DNA of 64,000 nucleotides from Rhizobium croatiense (GCF_019793465.1 NZ_JAILYJ010000022.1:38052-102051); one strand, 5' to 3'. Counted from the stretch's first letter, positions 28,044 through 37,714 are shown. Numbers and translations are program-made. The notes: generated by a model from the letters alone, not told the origin.

Positions 28044-28474
28044 AGATCGCATGCGGGGTCTGTGTGGAATGCGGTGCCTTCATGATCGGCTCTCGTGCAA
28101 GGTAGGCTGCGCTAAGGAATGACAGTTCAAATTGGGAAATGCCCGGGTCGCCTCAGGAGACATGAGACAAGCGATCCGGTTCCAACGAACATATTTGCTC
28201 CGCGGTAGCATTCTTCCTCCGGCCCTCCTCTCGCCAAACGGGACAACATACTCATTGCGCCTTTCGATCTACGTGCTGCCGCGAAGGTTGTTGCTTCGAA
28301 TGTGAAAGCAAAGTTCATTTCCGACCGCACTATCCGGCTCAGGCCGACGCGCGGTTCGACGCCTTACTGACATATCTGCATCAATTTGTTGCTCGAATGA
28401 TTTGGGTGGCGTTCCCGGAATTCCTGATCGGATGGATGATGCATCTGTCTTGGCCCTCGGTAAGGAGCTTCACG
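28044..28474. other. 430 bp intergenic, no gene seen
   Basis: Short frames on either strand carry no recognisable domain. The right end holds the AAGGAG site of the next gene. Confidence 0.35.
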
Positions 28475-31033
28475 ATGAATTCGACTTTACAACCGCTTTG
28501 GCAACGCTCCTTTTTTCAGAAAAGGCGCAATCGCCGGAGAGACGAAGCGCTGCATCATGATACCTCAGCCGACCGAGGAGCGCTGCTTGAAGCATTGATC
28601 GGCGTGTTGCCCCTCCCAATTTTCTTCAAAGATCTGCACGGTCGCTATGTCGGTTGCAACAAGGTTTTCGAAGATCTCCTCGGTCGCTCGCGCGACGAGA
28701 TCATCGGGAATACAGATTTTGATCTCAGTTCAACGCAACTGGCGGAAATTTATTCTATTGAAGAGAAAGGCCTTCTTGAAAGGGGTGGAGCCCAAGTCTC
28801 CGAGCGTAAGATCGCTCTCGCAAACGGCGCCATCCTGGATGTTGTCTGCAACAAGGCAGTTTTCAGAGGTCACGACGACGAGCCCGCGGGTCTGATTGGC
28901 GTTATCATCGACATAACCGAACACAAGTTGGCGGAGCAGGAACTCAAAAACGCTCTCGAACTAGCCCAAGGGATCGTCACCGCTATTCCAGACGTTCTGT
29001 TTGAGGTCGACGAGGATGGGCGATATCTTCAGGTCTGGACCAGAAATCCCGAACTACTAGCCCAGCAGCGGGAAATGCTACTGGGTAGGACGGTCGACCA
29101 AGTTCTTGCGCCTGATCAAGCGGCTATTGCAATGGAGGCGCTTCGAACTGCAAGCAGTGAAGGAGTTGCCTACGGTCGATGCATTAGCGTATCCTTGCCA
29201 AACGGCGAGACCCGATGGTTCGAGTTGTCGGTGGCTAGACGACCAAGCGCCGATCCTGACGCCGCCACCACGCTCCTGGCATTTTCGCGTGATGTCACGG
29301 AACGAAGGCAGGCGGAAGACGCCATCAACTCCGTGCGGACGCAATTGCTAAGTGTGCTGCAAACCATTCCTGACATGGTTTGGGTAAAGAATGTCGATGG
29401 CGTACACCTGTTGTGCAATCATGCATTTGAGCGGCTGACCGGGAAATCGGAGGCGGAGGTCGTTGGAAAAACGGACCTTGAATTGTTCGGGGCTGAGAGA
29501 GCTCACATTTCCGGAAAATCTGATGAGGCCACGATCGAAGCCGGTGGCATACTTATCGACGAGAATTGGGTGGTTTCCCCGGAGAACGGTCAGTCCATTC
29601 TTCTCGAAACACGTAAACTTGCGGTCCTCGGCGCCGGGGGAGAGGTTACAGGAGTCCTCGGGGTCTCTCGCGATGTCACGGAACTGAACGCCTCGCGGGA
29701 AAAAATCAGGCAAATGGCCTTTTACGATCCGGTGACTTCTTTGCCGAACCGCTTGCTGTTTAACGAGCGATTGCAAAAGGTCGTCAGTGACGCGTCGTCT
29801 CAACGTCGGCGGACAGGGGTAATGCTGATTGACATCGACCATTTCAAAGTCGTGAACGATACGATGGGTCACCCTGTGGGTGATCAACTACTCTGCCAGG
29901 TCGCTACCCGGCTTAAGAAATCTGTCCGCGATCTCGACACGGTTGCGCGTCTCGGCGGCGACGAGTTCGCGATTCTGTTGCCGGAAATCCAGACAACCGA
30001 CGATCTCGATTGGGTTGCGTGCTCGATCCTCGAGAGATTCAAGGAATCTTTCCTATTGGATGGCAAGGAAGTCTACGTGTCATGCAGTGTAGGCATCGCG
30101 ATCTCGCCCGACGACAGCACAGATGTCAACGATCTGGTGAAATACGCCGACTCTGCGATGTATCTTGCCAAACGCTCGGGGAGAAACAGTTTTCGCTTTT
30201 ATTCGAAGGATTTGACTGTGGGCGTGGAGGAGCGGATGCAGTTGGAATCTGAATTGCGCCGCGCTATCGAGCGCGAAGAATTGGAGCTGCACTACCAGCC
30301 CAAGGTGCTTCTGGACAGCGGCGTAATGATAGGATCGGAAGCGTTGTTGAGATGGCCTCATCCCGAGATGGGCATGATTCCGCCGGTTCGATTCATTCCG
30401 GTCGCTGAGGATACCGGGCTGATCGTTGAACTCGGGCGATGGGTGCTGCGTGAAGCGTGCAAGACGGCGAAGGAGCTGAACGCCGATTGCCACCACCTGC
30501 ACAAGATTGCAGTCAACCTTTCGGGTAAGCAATTCCAATGCTCACGGTTGGTAAACGAGATCGCTGCAATCCTCGGTGAAACCGGTTGCCGCGCGGAATG
30601 GATCGAAATCGAAATCACGGAGAGTCTGCTTCTCGATCGGAAGGGCGAGACCCTGCAGACGCTTCTTAAGCTGCGTCAAATGGGATTTTCGATTGCTATC
30701 GATGATTTTGGCACCGGTTACTCGGCGCTCAACTATCTAGCCCGCTTCCCGATCGACACGCTGAAGATCGATCGGTCATTCATAAATAGCTCGGACAAAA
30801 GGAACGAAGAATTGGTCAAAGCGATTCTGTCCATTGCACAATGTCTTGGGCAGGACGTGGTGGCGGAAGGTGTTGAGACCGCCGAGCAGGCAGCATTTCT
30901 CGCAGCGAACGGATGCGGTTCGGCGCAAGGCTTCTTTTACAGCAAGGCCCTGCCGAAGATGGAATTGATCGCTCTTTGGGTGCGCGCGTCCGCCACCGGC
31001 TTCGTTTCAGATCGTTACGCCGCTTCGCGATGA
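28475..31033 (+). CDS. PAS-PAS-PAS-GGDEF-EAL c-di-GMP signalling protein 1
   Basis: The product is 852 residues from ATG 28475 (AAGGAG ten bases upstream). There are three PAS-like domains (about 40-165, 170-290 and 290-420), a GGDEF domain with LGGDEFAIL preceded by DIDHFKVVNDTMGHPVGD, and an EAL domain with EALLRW, IDDFGTGYSAL and VAEGVET. Both the cyclase and phosphodiesterase signatures look intact, so it could make or break cyclic di-GMP. No membrane segment is seen, so it is probably cytosolic. A close paralogue is at 60368. Confidence 0.93.
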   Translation: MNSTLQPLWQRSFFQKRRNRRRDEALHHDTSADRGALLEALIGVLPLPIFFKDLHGRYVGCNKVFEDLLGRSRDEIIGNTDFDLSSTQLAEIYSIEEKGLLERGGAQVSERKIALANGAILDVVCNKAVFRGHDDEPAGLIGVIIDITEHKLAEQELKNALELAQGIVTAIPDVLFEVDEDGRYLQVWTRNPELLAQQREMLLGRTVDQVLAPDQAAIAMEALRTASSEGVAYGRCISVSLPNGETRWFELSVARRPSADPDAATTLLAFSRDVTERRQAEDAINSVRTQLLSVLQTIPDMVWVKNVDGVHLLCNHAFERLTGKSEAEVVGKTDLELFGAERAHISGKSDEATIEAGGILIDENWVVSPENGQSILLETRKLAVLGAGGEVTGVLGVSRDVTELNASREKIRQMAFYDPVTSLPNRLLFNERLQKVVSDASSQRRRTGVMLIDIDHFKVVNDTMGHPVGDQLLCQVATRLKKSVRDLDTVARLGGDEFAILLPEIQTTDDLDWVACSILERFKESFLLDGKEVYVSCSVGIAISPDDSTDVNDLVKYADSAMYLAKRSGRNSFRFYSKDLTVGVEERMQLESELRRAIEREELELHYQPKVLLDSGVMIGSEALLRWPHPEMGMIPPVRFIPVAEDTGLIVELGRWVLREACKTAKELNADCHHLHKIAVNLSGKQFQCSRLVNEIAAILGETGCRAEWIEIEITESLLLDRKGETLQTLLKLRQMGFSIAIDDFGTGYSALNYLARFPIDTLKIDRSFINSSDKRNEELVKAILSIAQCLGQDVVAEGVETAEQAAFLAANGCGSAQGFFYSKALPKMELIALWVRASATGFVSDRYAASR

Positions 31034-31312
31034 TGAGCGCGAATAAGGGAAAATGTCACCTGTCTGATGGACGGTGATGCGGTGCGCGCTGTGAGACAAC
31101 TCAACTTGAGCCTCGTCAATCTCTGAATGTCTGCGGTTTTTCGCGGAACAGGGGGCAACGCTGGGTCAACGACCATGCGTTGTGCGGCCCCGCGAGCCGC
31201 ATTCTCGAATGCTCTGCTCCTACTGCGCGGCATTCGGTAGGCCGGGGAAAACGCGGTACACCGGCTCCTAAAGCAAGGCAGTCGCTCTCGATATGGCTTT
31301 CTTCAAAAATAT

Positions 31313-31331
31313 TTGACAGATTATCATACAA
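31313..31331 (+). promoter_or_regulatory. GntR-type operator of the metallo-hydrolase operon
   Basis: TTGACAGA is followed by TTATCATACAA (31321-31331), a variant core with one changed base in each half that still fits the palindrome. A good -10 box is not evident. Confidence 0.65.
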
Positions 31332-31373
31332 TCTGCCAAAAATGTCGCCAAGCACCTGATGGGAGGAAAATCA

Positions 31374-32270
31374 GTGTCTCTTAGTATGCATCACCTGGCC
31401 AAGCTTCCGTATTTTTATCCGTTCGAATTTGGCGATGGAAAAATCACGGTACTGTCCGACGGGCCGTTAGAGCTAGGAGATCCTCGCCTGAACTTCTTGG
31501 GGGTAGAGCCACGCACGGTCAGCCTGATGCTAGAGGACAATTTCCTGCCAACGAACAAAGTTGTACTCGAGCAAAACGTGCCGCTTGTTGAGATAAATGG
31601 AAGAACAATTCTATTTGATACCGGGATGGGGTCTTCCAAAGCTTTCGGGCCCACCACAGGTCGACTCCTAGCCAGCCTGAGAGAGGCAGGTCGAGATCCG
31701 ACGGAGATCGATGCGGTGGTTCTGTCGCACGCCCATATCGATCATATCGGCGGTCTGTGCGATGCCAATGGAAGGTTAAATTTCCCGAACGCCGACATCT
31801 TCATCAGTGAGCGAGACTTCACGGACTGGACGGACGGGTCGTCGATCGATTCTTCATTTCAATTTCAAATCGATAACGCTCGGCGAAACCTGCTTCCCCA
31901 CAAGGATCGGACCTTCTTTTTCAAAGACGGCGAGGAGTTCTTGCCGGGCGTTCACGCGATTTCGGCCCCCGGCCACACGCTCGGTCATCATTGTTTTATG
32001 CTGCAGTCGGGAAACGATCGCCTCTGTTTTCTCGGCGACCTTACGCACCATCATATCCTGTTGATGGAGAGGCCGATGATGGAATTCCGATACGACACGG
32101 ACCCGAAGCTGTCAGCTAGATCCCGCACGCGCGTGCTTGATATGCTGGCGACAGATCGCATTGCGGTAATGTCCTATCACTTCGCATGGCCAGGTGCCGG
32201 GCATGTGGTGCGAAACGGAGACGGATTCCGCTATATCCCCTCTCCAATGCAGTTGCTTGCACATCGATAA
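31374..32270 (+). CDS. Metallo-beta-lactamase-fold hydrolase 1
   Basis: The product is 298 residues from GTG 31374, set by GGGAGG at 31361-31366; the ATG at 31359 overlaps that site and is unlikely. The metal-binding motif is SHAHIDHIGG, a second His lies in APGHTLGHH, and an Asp in FLGDLTHHH. The class includes lactonases, thiolesterases and sulfatases. With an alcohol dehydrogenase and a second MBL hydrolase in the operon, it may open a lactone or thioester intermediate. It is more distant from AHL lactonases than the product of 33410. Confidence 0.88.
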   Translation: MSLSMHHLAKLPYFYPFEFGDGKITVLSDGPLELGDPRLNFLGVEPRTVSLMLEDNFLPTNKVVLEQNVPLVEINGRTILFDTGMGSSKAFGPTTGRLLASLREAGRDPTEIDAVVLSHAHIDHIGGLCDANGRLNFPNADIFISERDFTDWTDGSSIDSSFQFQIDNARRNLLPHKDRTFFFKDGEEFLPGVHAISAPGHTLGHHCFMLQSGNDRLCFLGDLTHHHILLMERPMMEFRYDTDPKLSARSRTRVLDMLATDRIAVMSYHFAWPGAGHVVRNGDGFRYIPSPMQLLAHR

Positions 32271-32282
32271 GGAATTTCAAAG

Positions 32283-33410
32283 ATGCAGATGCGTTCGGTA
32301 ATCCTCAGGGAGTCGGGTCTGCCGAAGCCCTATTCAAATTCGAAACCTCTTAAGATTGAGCTTGTGGAACTGACGCCGCCTGGCCCCATGGAGGTGTTGG
32401 TCAAGATCAAGGCTGCCGGTGTCTGCCACTCTGACCTGTCCGCAATCAATGGGGACAGACCGCGTCCGCTTCCAGTCGCTCTAGGCCATGAGGCATCTGG
32501 CGTCGTCGCAGCAATCGGACCGAGTGTCGAGAAGGTTGAGGTTGGTGACCATGTAGTCATGTCATTTCTGCCGGTTTGTGGCCATTGCTCATATTGCGCT
32601 GAAGGCCGCGCCAGCCTCTGCGAACCGGGCTACCAGGCCAATGCTGCAGGAACGCTTCTATCCGGCGGCAAGCACATCCGTTTGAGAGGATACGAAATTA
32701 ACCACCATAGCGGCGTTTCTGCGTTTTCCGAATATGCTGTCGTGTCGGCGAGCTCGGTAGTCAAAGTGACCAAAGATATCGATTTGGCGACAGCTGCTCT
32801 CTTCGGCTGTGCCGTTATGACCGGCGTTGGAGCTGTGATGAACACGTGTGGGGTCCGCCCAGGCCGTAGTGTGGCGGTAATCGGGCTCGGCGGCGTAGGC
32901 CTTTCGGCGATACTTGGCGCTGTTGCGAGCGGTGCAAGCGATATCGTGGCGATCGACCTAATCCAAGCGAAGCTGGATCTTGCCAAGGAGCTGGGAGCGA
33001 CGAAGACTTTTTTGGCCACCTCGCCGAATATTGTTGCCCAAGTAAAAGGCGCGACAAGCGGCGGGGTAGACTACGCGATAGAGATGGCTGGATCCAAAAA
33101 GGCATTCGAGCTTGCATATGAGATTACCCGGCGCGGAGGGATGACCGCTACGGCCGGACTGGCCAGCGCAAATTCCCGTTTCGAGGTTTCGCCCTTGCCG
33201 TTGGTCGGAGAGGAGAGAACGATCAAGGGCAGCTATATGGGTTCCTGCGTGCCATCGCGCGACATACCCCGCTATATCGACCTTTACCTCAAAGGTAAGC
33301 TGCCAGTGGACAAATTGCTGTCGAGCACTGGCCCCCTTGATGAGATCAATGAGGTTTTCGACCGTCTTGACAGGGCCGAGATCAATCGACACCTAGTCTT
33401 GATGGACTGA
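32283..33410 (+). CDS. Zinc-dependent alcohol dehydrogenase 1 (class III-like MDR)
   Basis: The product is 375 residues from ATG 32283. The catalytic zinc site is AAGVCHSDL with GHEASGVV. The structural zinc lobe is CGHCSYCAEGRASLC (Cys spacing 2-2-7). GLGGVGLSAI is the NAD(P) turn. It is the middle gene of the operon, 12 bases after the hydrolase, and overlaps the next start by one base (TGATG). It would interconvert an alcohol and an aldehyde released by lactone or ester opening. Two further zinc alcohol dehydrogenases occur at 46574 and 53620. Confidence 0.92.
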   Translation: MQMRSVILRESGLPKPYSNSKPLKIELVELTPPGPMEVLVKIKAAGVCHSDLSAINGDRPRPLPVALGHEASGVVAAIGPSVEKVEVGDHVVMSFLPVCGHCSYCAEGRASLCEPGYQANAAGTLLSGGKHIRLRGYEINHHSGVSAFSEYAVVSASSVVKVTKDIDLATAALFGCAVMTGVGAVMNTCGVRPGRSVAVIGLGGVGLSAILGAVASGASDIVAIDLIQAKLDLAKELGATKTFLATSPNIVAQVKGATSGGVDYAIEMAGSKKAFELAYEITRRGGMTATAGLASANSRFEVSPLPLVGEERTIKGSYMGSCVPSRDIPRYIDLYLKGKLPVDKLLSSTGPLDEINEVFDRLDRAEINRHLVLMD

Positions 33411-34204
33411 TGGCGGGGAGAATTCTCTTGAACGAGTGGACAGTGCTCGCCATCCATTACGGCACCGCGCAAAGACCAGTAAGTGACCTGATACTAGAGA
33501 CGAATGACATTCATGATCGTCCATCACAAATCGACTACTTCGTGTGGCTGATCCGTCTCGAGGACCGATTAATTCTTGTTGACACTGGTTTCGAAGCCGG
33601 AGAGGGCGCGGCCAGAGGGCGGACCCTCTTGATCCATCCGGTGGCAGCACTGAGCAGCCTTGGCATCAAATCCAGCGAAATTACTGATGTCGTTGTGACA
33701 CACCTGCACTACGATCACGCCGGAAACCTCCCGGCCTTTCCTAACGCCACTTTTCACATTCAGGATCGGGAGATGGCGTATGGAACGGGGCGGTGTATGT
33801 GCCATGAGCGAATGCGTCGGCCTTTTGCTACAGAAGGTGTCGTCGACGCGGTCCGGCTCGTTTTTCAGTCACGGGTACGGTTCCATGATGGGGATGGGGA
33901 AATTGTTCCTGGATGCAGGGTGCATCTGGTTGGCGGTCACTCGAAAGGTTTGCAAGTTGTTACGGTGGCAACAGGCGGCGCTTTGCTGGTTATCGCTTCC
34001 GACGCGCTTCATTTCCAGCACTATCTTGAAAATGACGGCGCGTTTCCCCTGTTTGCAGATTACCTAGAGGTCATCGAGGGTTACAACAAGCTCCGCGTCC
34101 TTGCCGGAGCAAACGGACTCATCATTCCGGGTCATGACCCTGAGGTGCTACAGAAATTTTCTCCCCTTGCGCCAGACCTCCAGTTCGCTAGAGTTCTCCT
34201 GTGA
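33410..34204 (+). CDS. Metallo-beta-lactamase-fold hydrolase 2, AHL-lactonase-like
   Basis: The product is 264 residues from ATG 33410, coupled to the dehydrogenase by TGATG. The motif THLHYDHAGN is the AiiA/AttM-type metal site, with a further His in VGGHSKGLQ and an Asp in ASDALH. YFVWLIRLEDRLILVDTGF resembles the N-terminal part of AHL lactonases. The pair of lactonase plus alcohol dehydrogenase recalls the blcABC (attKLM) gamma-butyrolactone operon of Agrobacterium, whose third enzyme, a semialdehyde dehydrogenase, has a counterpart here at 14320. The substrate may be a simple lactone rather than a quorum signal. Confidence 0.88.
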   Translation: MAGRILLNEWTVLAIHYGTAQRPVSDLILETNDIHDRPSQIDYFVWLIRLEDRLILVDTGFEAGEGAARGRTLLIHPVAALSSLGIKSSEITDVVVTHLHYDHAGNLPAFPNATFHIQDREMAYGTGRCMCHERMRRPFATEGVVDAVRLVFQSRVRFHDGDGEIVPGCRVHLVGGHSKGLQVVTVATGGALLVIASDALHFQHYLENDGAFPLFADYLEVIEGYNKLRVLAGANGLIIPGHDPEVLQKFSPLAPDLQFARVLL

Positions 34205-34235
34205 CCCACAATAAACCGATTGAAATTTTTTGCTG

Positions 34236-34254
34236 TTTGCAGACAATCGGGTTG
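34236..34254 (-). promoter_or_regulatory. GntR-type operator, inverted copy upstream of the second GntR gene
   Basis: TTTGCAGACAA at 34236-34246 is the core in reverse orientation (minus strand TTGTCTGCAAA), followed by TCGGG. It touches the -35 box of the regulator promoter, the same geometry as at regulator 1. Confidence 0.6.
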
Positions 34255-34281
34255 TCCTACGAAACGCTCCGGCAGTATATT
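34252..34281 (+). promoter_or_regulatory. Predicted promoter of the second GntR gene
   Basis: TTGTCC (34252-34257) and TATATT (34276-34281) are 18 bases apart and lie 43 bases upstream of the ATG. Confidence 0.5.
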
Positions 34282-34324
34282 GATTCTGTGCGTCACTAGA
34301 AATTTCATCGAAGGTTTGTTGTGA

Positions 34325-35014
34325 ATGGGAACGATCGACCTCCAGATTAGACGTCAAAACGCCTCTCTTCGAATCCTTGTTGAGGATAAGCTCCGGCAGG
34401 CTATTTCAAGTGGCCGTTTCAAGCCCGGGCAGCGGCTGGTGGAGCGCGAGTTGTGCGAACTTATCGGGGTTGGCCGAACTTCAGTTCGCGAGGCGCTACG
34501 CCAGTTAGAAGCTGAAGGGCTTATTACTAGCTATCCGCATCGGGGGCCGGTTGTCAGCACTATCAGCTACGAGGAGGCTAGGCAGCTTTATAGTGTACGC
34601 GCGCTGCTTGAAAGCTTTGCCGGCCAGGAGTTCGCCGAGAACGGTTCGAATGAAGAGATCGTTGCTCTCCTCGAGACCGTGGAAGCGTTCGAAGCCGCAG
34701 CCAAGAGCGGTTCCGGAACGCGGATCATCGAAGCCAAGACCGCTTTTTACGATTGTTTGATGACCGGCAGCAAGAACGTGTTTGTGAAGCAAATGCTCAC
34801 GTCGTTGCACAACCGGGTCACATTGTTGCGGATGACATCGATGACCCAGCCAGGGCGGCTGCAGAACAGCGTTTTCGAAATAAGAGAGATTGCGGCCGCT
34901 ATTGCGTTGCGTGATGGCGACAGGGCAGCCGCGCTTTGCAAGCGCCATATCGAAATCGCGGCTAAGGTGGCGTTGGACTACTTGAGCAAGAACCCCGTCG
35001 AAACCTCCGAGTAG
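34325..35014 (+). CDS. GntR-family regulator, FadR/FCD subfamily (regulator 2)
   Basis: The product is 229 residues from ATG 34325 (MGTIDLQIRRQNASLR). It follows regulator 1 along its whole length. The recognition segment GRTSVREALRQLEAEGLI is identical, and most differences fall in the helical FCD domain (about residues 85-215). This fits two regulators that share operators but answer to different ligands. It lies in the middle of regulon genes, directly before the operator at 35048. Confidence 0.93.
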   Translation: MGTIDLQIRRQNASLRILVEDKLRQAISSGRFKPGQRLVERELCELIGVGRTSVREALRQLEAEGLITSYPHRGPVVSTISYEEARQLYSVRALLESFAGQEFAENGSNEEIVALLETVEAFEAAAKSGSGTRIIEAKTAFYDCLMTGSKNVFVKQMLTSLHNRVTLLRMTSMTQPGRLQNSVFEIREIAAAIALRDGDRAAALCKRHIEIAAKVALDYLSKNPVETSE

Positions 35015-35047
35015 TTCCACAAAACGAAGTTCAGGCGACGGCTAAGG

Positions 35048-35066
35048 TTGACAGATTGTCTGAAAA
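35048..35066 (+). promoter_or_regulatory. GntR-type operator/promoter of the fused hydrolase gene
   Basis: TTGACAGATTGTCTGAAAA starts 34 bases after the stop of regulator 2 and 78 bases before the hydrolase gene body. The TTGACA can act as -35; a -10 match (CTTACC at 35071) is weak. Confidence 0.75.
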
Positions 35067-35143
35067 TCTGCTTACCTCTCTTATGGGAGGTGAGACACAG
35101 GAAGTGCGGCTTCCCAACAACATCATTTTGTTAGGGAGGACGT

Positions 35144-36373
35144 ATGGGCGCCCATGCCGAGCTGATTAAACGCGTAACCCTGGCGATCGAAGATCCGGAG
35201 CTACCGCGACTGACCCCAGGTCTTACAACACGGATCTCGTTGCAAGTTGGACCAGAAAAGTCATCACTTGCTGTGGGAGGCGGGATAGTCGCACTGGACG
35301 GCGCGGACGAAAATGCTGACGTCATACTGAGTGCCCCAGAAGGAGCTTGGGAAAAGGTTATGCAGGTGCCGCCGCCGGCAACCTACCATTCGTTCACCGC
35401 CTTTCAACTCGCTAACCCTGAGTTCACGTTATCTGGTTCGCCCGTAGCAATCGCTCAAGCGCGTCCCGCTCTGGAGCGACTGTTCGAAATCGTCGTAGCG
35501 TCTCCGCCCCTAGTTGCGCCGAAGATCGATCGAAATATTGAACAGGTCACCGGACGCTATAAGCGGGTAGAGGTCGGCGGCGTAGAACACGATATCTTTT
35601 ACGAGGAAGCCGGTGCAGGAACTCCTATCCTTTTCCTCCATACGGCTGGCGCAGACGGCCGTCAGTTTCTACCGCAACTCTCCGACACTGGGTTTGCGCG
35701 TACGAACCGATTGATCTCAGTTGATCTGCCGTTTCACGGACGTTCGATGCCTCCTTTAACTTGGGACGGCTCGCCCTATCAACTCACAACGGATCTCTAC
35801 CTGACCTGGTGCACGGCGATACTCGACCAGCTCGTCGGAGACAGAGCTATCGTCGTTGGAGGATCTATGGGCGCGGCGATGTGCATGGTGCTGGCGGCGG
35901 AGCGACCGGAACGTCTAATGGGTGTAATTGCGGTCGAGCCGCCGTTGAAGTCAAAGGGCCGTCGCAACCCCTTTCAACACAACGTCAACGTTCATGGGTC
36001 GCTTCATAACTCAGCCTATGTCCGCGGAATCATGAGCCCGCTCAGCCCGCAAGAAGAGCGACGCCGCGCCAGTTGGATCTACTCGCAGGGTGCTCCTGGA
36101 GTTTATCCCGGCGATCTTTCGTTCTACAGCGACGAGTTCGACGGTGCCGTCGTCGGTCCGAAGATTGATGCCAAGCGAACACCGACCGTTCTTCTCTCCG
36201 GGACCTATGACTACTCTGCGACGCCTGCAGACGGAGCAGCGCTAGCGGCCCTCATTCCTGGCAGCCGTCATGTCGTTATGGAGGGGCTTGGGCACTTTCC
36301 GATGTGCGAAAATCCTGACTATTTCCGGAGCTTCTTGCAAGACGCTATTCGGTTCGTCGAAGATAACGGCTGA
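35144..36373 (+). CDS. Fused SCP2-like / alpha/beta hydrolase protein
   Basis: The product is 409 residues from ATG 35144 behind GGGAGG. Residues 1-130 follow the pattern of the small protein at 8181 (DVILSAPEGAWEKVM, ARPALERLFEIV). Residues 135-409 follow the hydrolase at 8561 (FYEEAGAGTPILFLHTAGADGRQF; nucleophile GGSMGAA; GTYDYSATPAD; LGHFPMCEN). The single chain here replaces the two coupled genes of the first operon, which supports a functional complex there. It probably hydrolyses an ester or lactone of the shared pathway. Confidence 0.85.
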   Translation: MGAHAELIKRVTLAIEDPELPRLTPGLTTRISLQVGPEKSSLAVGGGIVALDGADENADVILSAPEGAWEKVMQVPPPATYHSFTAFQLANPEFTLSGSPVAIAQARPALERLFEIVVASPPLVAPKIDRNIEQVTGRYKRVEVGGVEHDIFYEEAGAGTPILFLHTAGADGRQFLPQLSDTGFARTNRLISVDLPFHGRSMPPLTWDGSPYQLTTDLYLTWCTAILDQLVGDRAIVVGGSMGAAMCMVLAAERPERLMGVIAVEPPLKSKGRRNPFQHNVNVHGSLHNSAYVRGIMSPLSPQEERRRASWIYSQGAPGVYPGDLSFYSDEFDGAVVGPKIDAKRTPTVLLSGTYDYSATPADGAALAALIPGSRHVVMEGLGHFPMCENPDYFRSFLQDAIRFVEDNG

Positions 36374-36401
36374 TCACAAAGCAACCGCGTTGGCCATTTA
36401 C

Positions 36402-37714
36402 CGATCGTGTCCCAGTACGTGGCGTAGGTGACGGTAGGGAGTAAAGCCGAGCGCCCGCGCGCTTCTCGTTGCGCTGTAGCGGGTGATCGGCTTTGCGGGC
36501 GGCCATCAGTGTTTTCCGCTAGGGTCGGGTTGTTCAAGACCAACCTGACGGAAAGATCACCGATGACCAATGACATGATGAACGTGCGTTCGCTTGTTGA
36601 GAAGAGTGCCGATGCAGATTTGTTGCGTGAGATGATTGGCTTTGCCGCCGAGCGGCTGATGGAGTTGGAGGTCGGCTCGGCTACGGGTGCTGACTTCGGT
36701 GTGAAGAACCCCATGCGGCTCACTCAACGCAATGGCTACCGTGACCGCGATTGGGAGACGCGGGCTGGCACCGTCGAGCTTCGCATTCCGAAGCTGCGCA
36801 AAGGCAGCTACTTTCCGAGCTTCCTTGAACCGCGCCGCATGGCAGAGAAAGCTCTGACGGCCGTTATCCAGGAAGCGTATATCCAGGGAATCTCGACTCG
36901 TTCTGTCGACGACCTGTGGTGGATGCGACCTATCTCAAGGTCCGGCGTGGCGGCCGCATCGTCTCAGTCGCCGTCATTATCGCGGTCGGCGTCAATAACG
37001 ACGGTCGGCGCGAGGTCCTGGGTATGGAAGTTGGCACCTCGGAGGCCGAACCGATCTGGACGGAATTCCTGCGCAGGCTAACGCGCCGCGGTCTACGCGG
37101 GGTGAAGTTGGTTGTCTCTGATGCGCACGAAGGTCTCAAGGCTGCCGTTTCCAAGGTTCTCAATGCCACTTGGCAAAGGTGCCGGGTTCACTTCATGAGG
37201 AACGTGCTCGCGCATGCTGGAAAGAGCGGCAGGCGGGTCGTATCCGCCTTCATCGCGACGGCCTTTGCCCAGGAGACCCCGGAGGCAGCAAGCCGCACAA
37301 TGGCGCAGTGTCGCCGATCAAATCAGGCCGAAAGTGCCGAAGCTTGCCACCATCATGGACGACGCTGAAGAGGACGTGCTCGCCTACATGACCTTCCCGA
37401 AAGAGCACCGGGCAAAGCTGCACTCGACGAATCCAATTGAGCGTCTCAACGGCGAAATCAAGCGACGCACCGAGGTCGTCGGCATCTTTCCGAACGACGA
37501 AGCCATCGTCCGTCTCGTCGGCGCACTGCTGCTCGAACAGAATGACGAATGGGCCGTTCAACGCGCCAAGTATATGACGCTTGAGACCATGGCCCAAATG
37601 AGATGAGCCCCAAATCAGCCTGCCCCGCTGTGGCACGCTGATATCCCCTTCCGACCCATGTCGGGAAAGCACGGCCATCAGCCGCGACCTACACCACCTC
37701 CCGGGACACGATCG
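36402..37714 (+). mobile_element. IS256-family insertion sequence, defective
   Basis: Imperfect terminal inverted repeats of about 33 bp start CGATCGTGTCCC at 36402 and end at 37714 (as complement). Directly flanking 8-base sequences do not match, so no target duplication is recognisable. The transposase inside is broken. Confidence 0.75.
36563..37606 (+). pseudogene. IS256-family transposase, internally deleted and frameshifted
   Basis: The gene opens at ATG 36563 and reads NGYRDRDWETRAGTVELRIP and AEKALTAVIQEAYIQGISTR as in the Mutator/IS256 family. At about 36914 roughly 40 codons are missing between TRSVDDL and VDATYLKVRRGG, with a frame change. A second frameshift near 37300 separates ETPEAAS from QWRSVADQIRPK. 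The C-terminal part to the TGA at 37604-37606 (HSTNPIERLNGEIKRRTEV) is family-like. Two lesions make it inactive. Confidence 0.85.
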
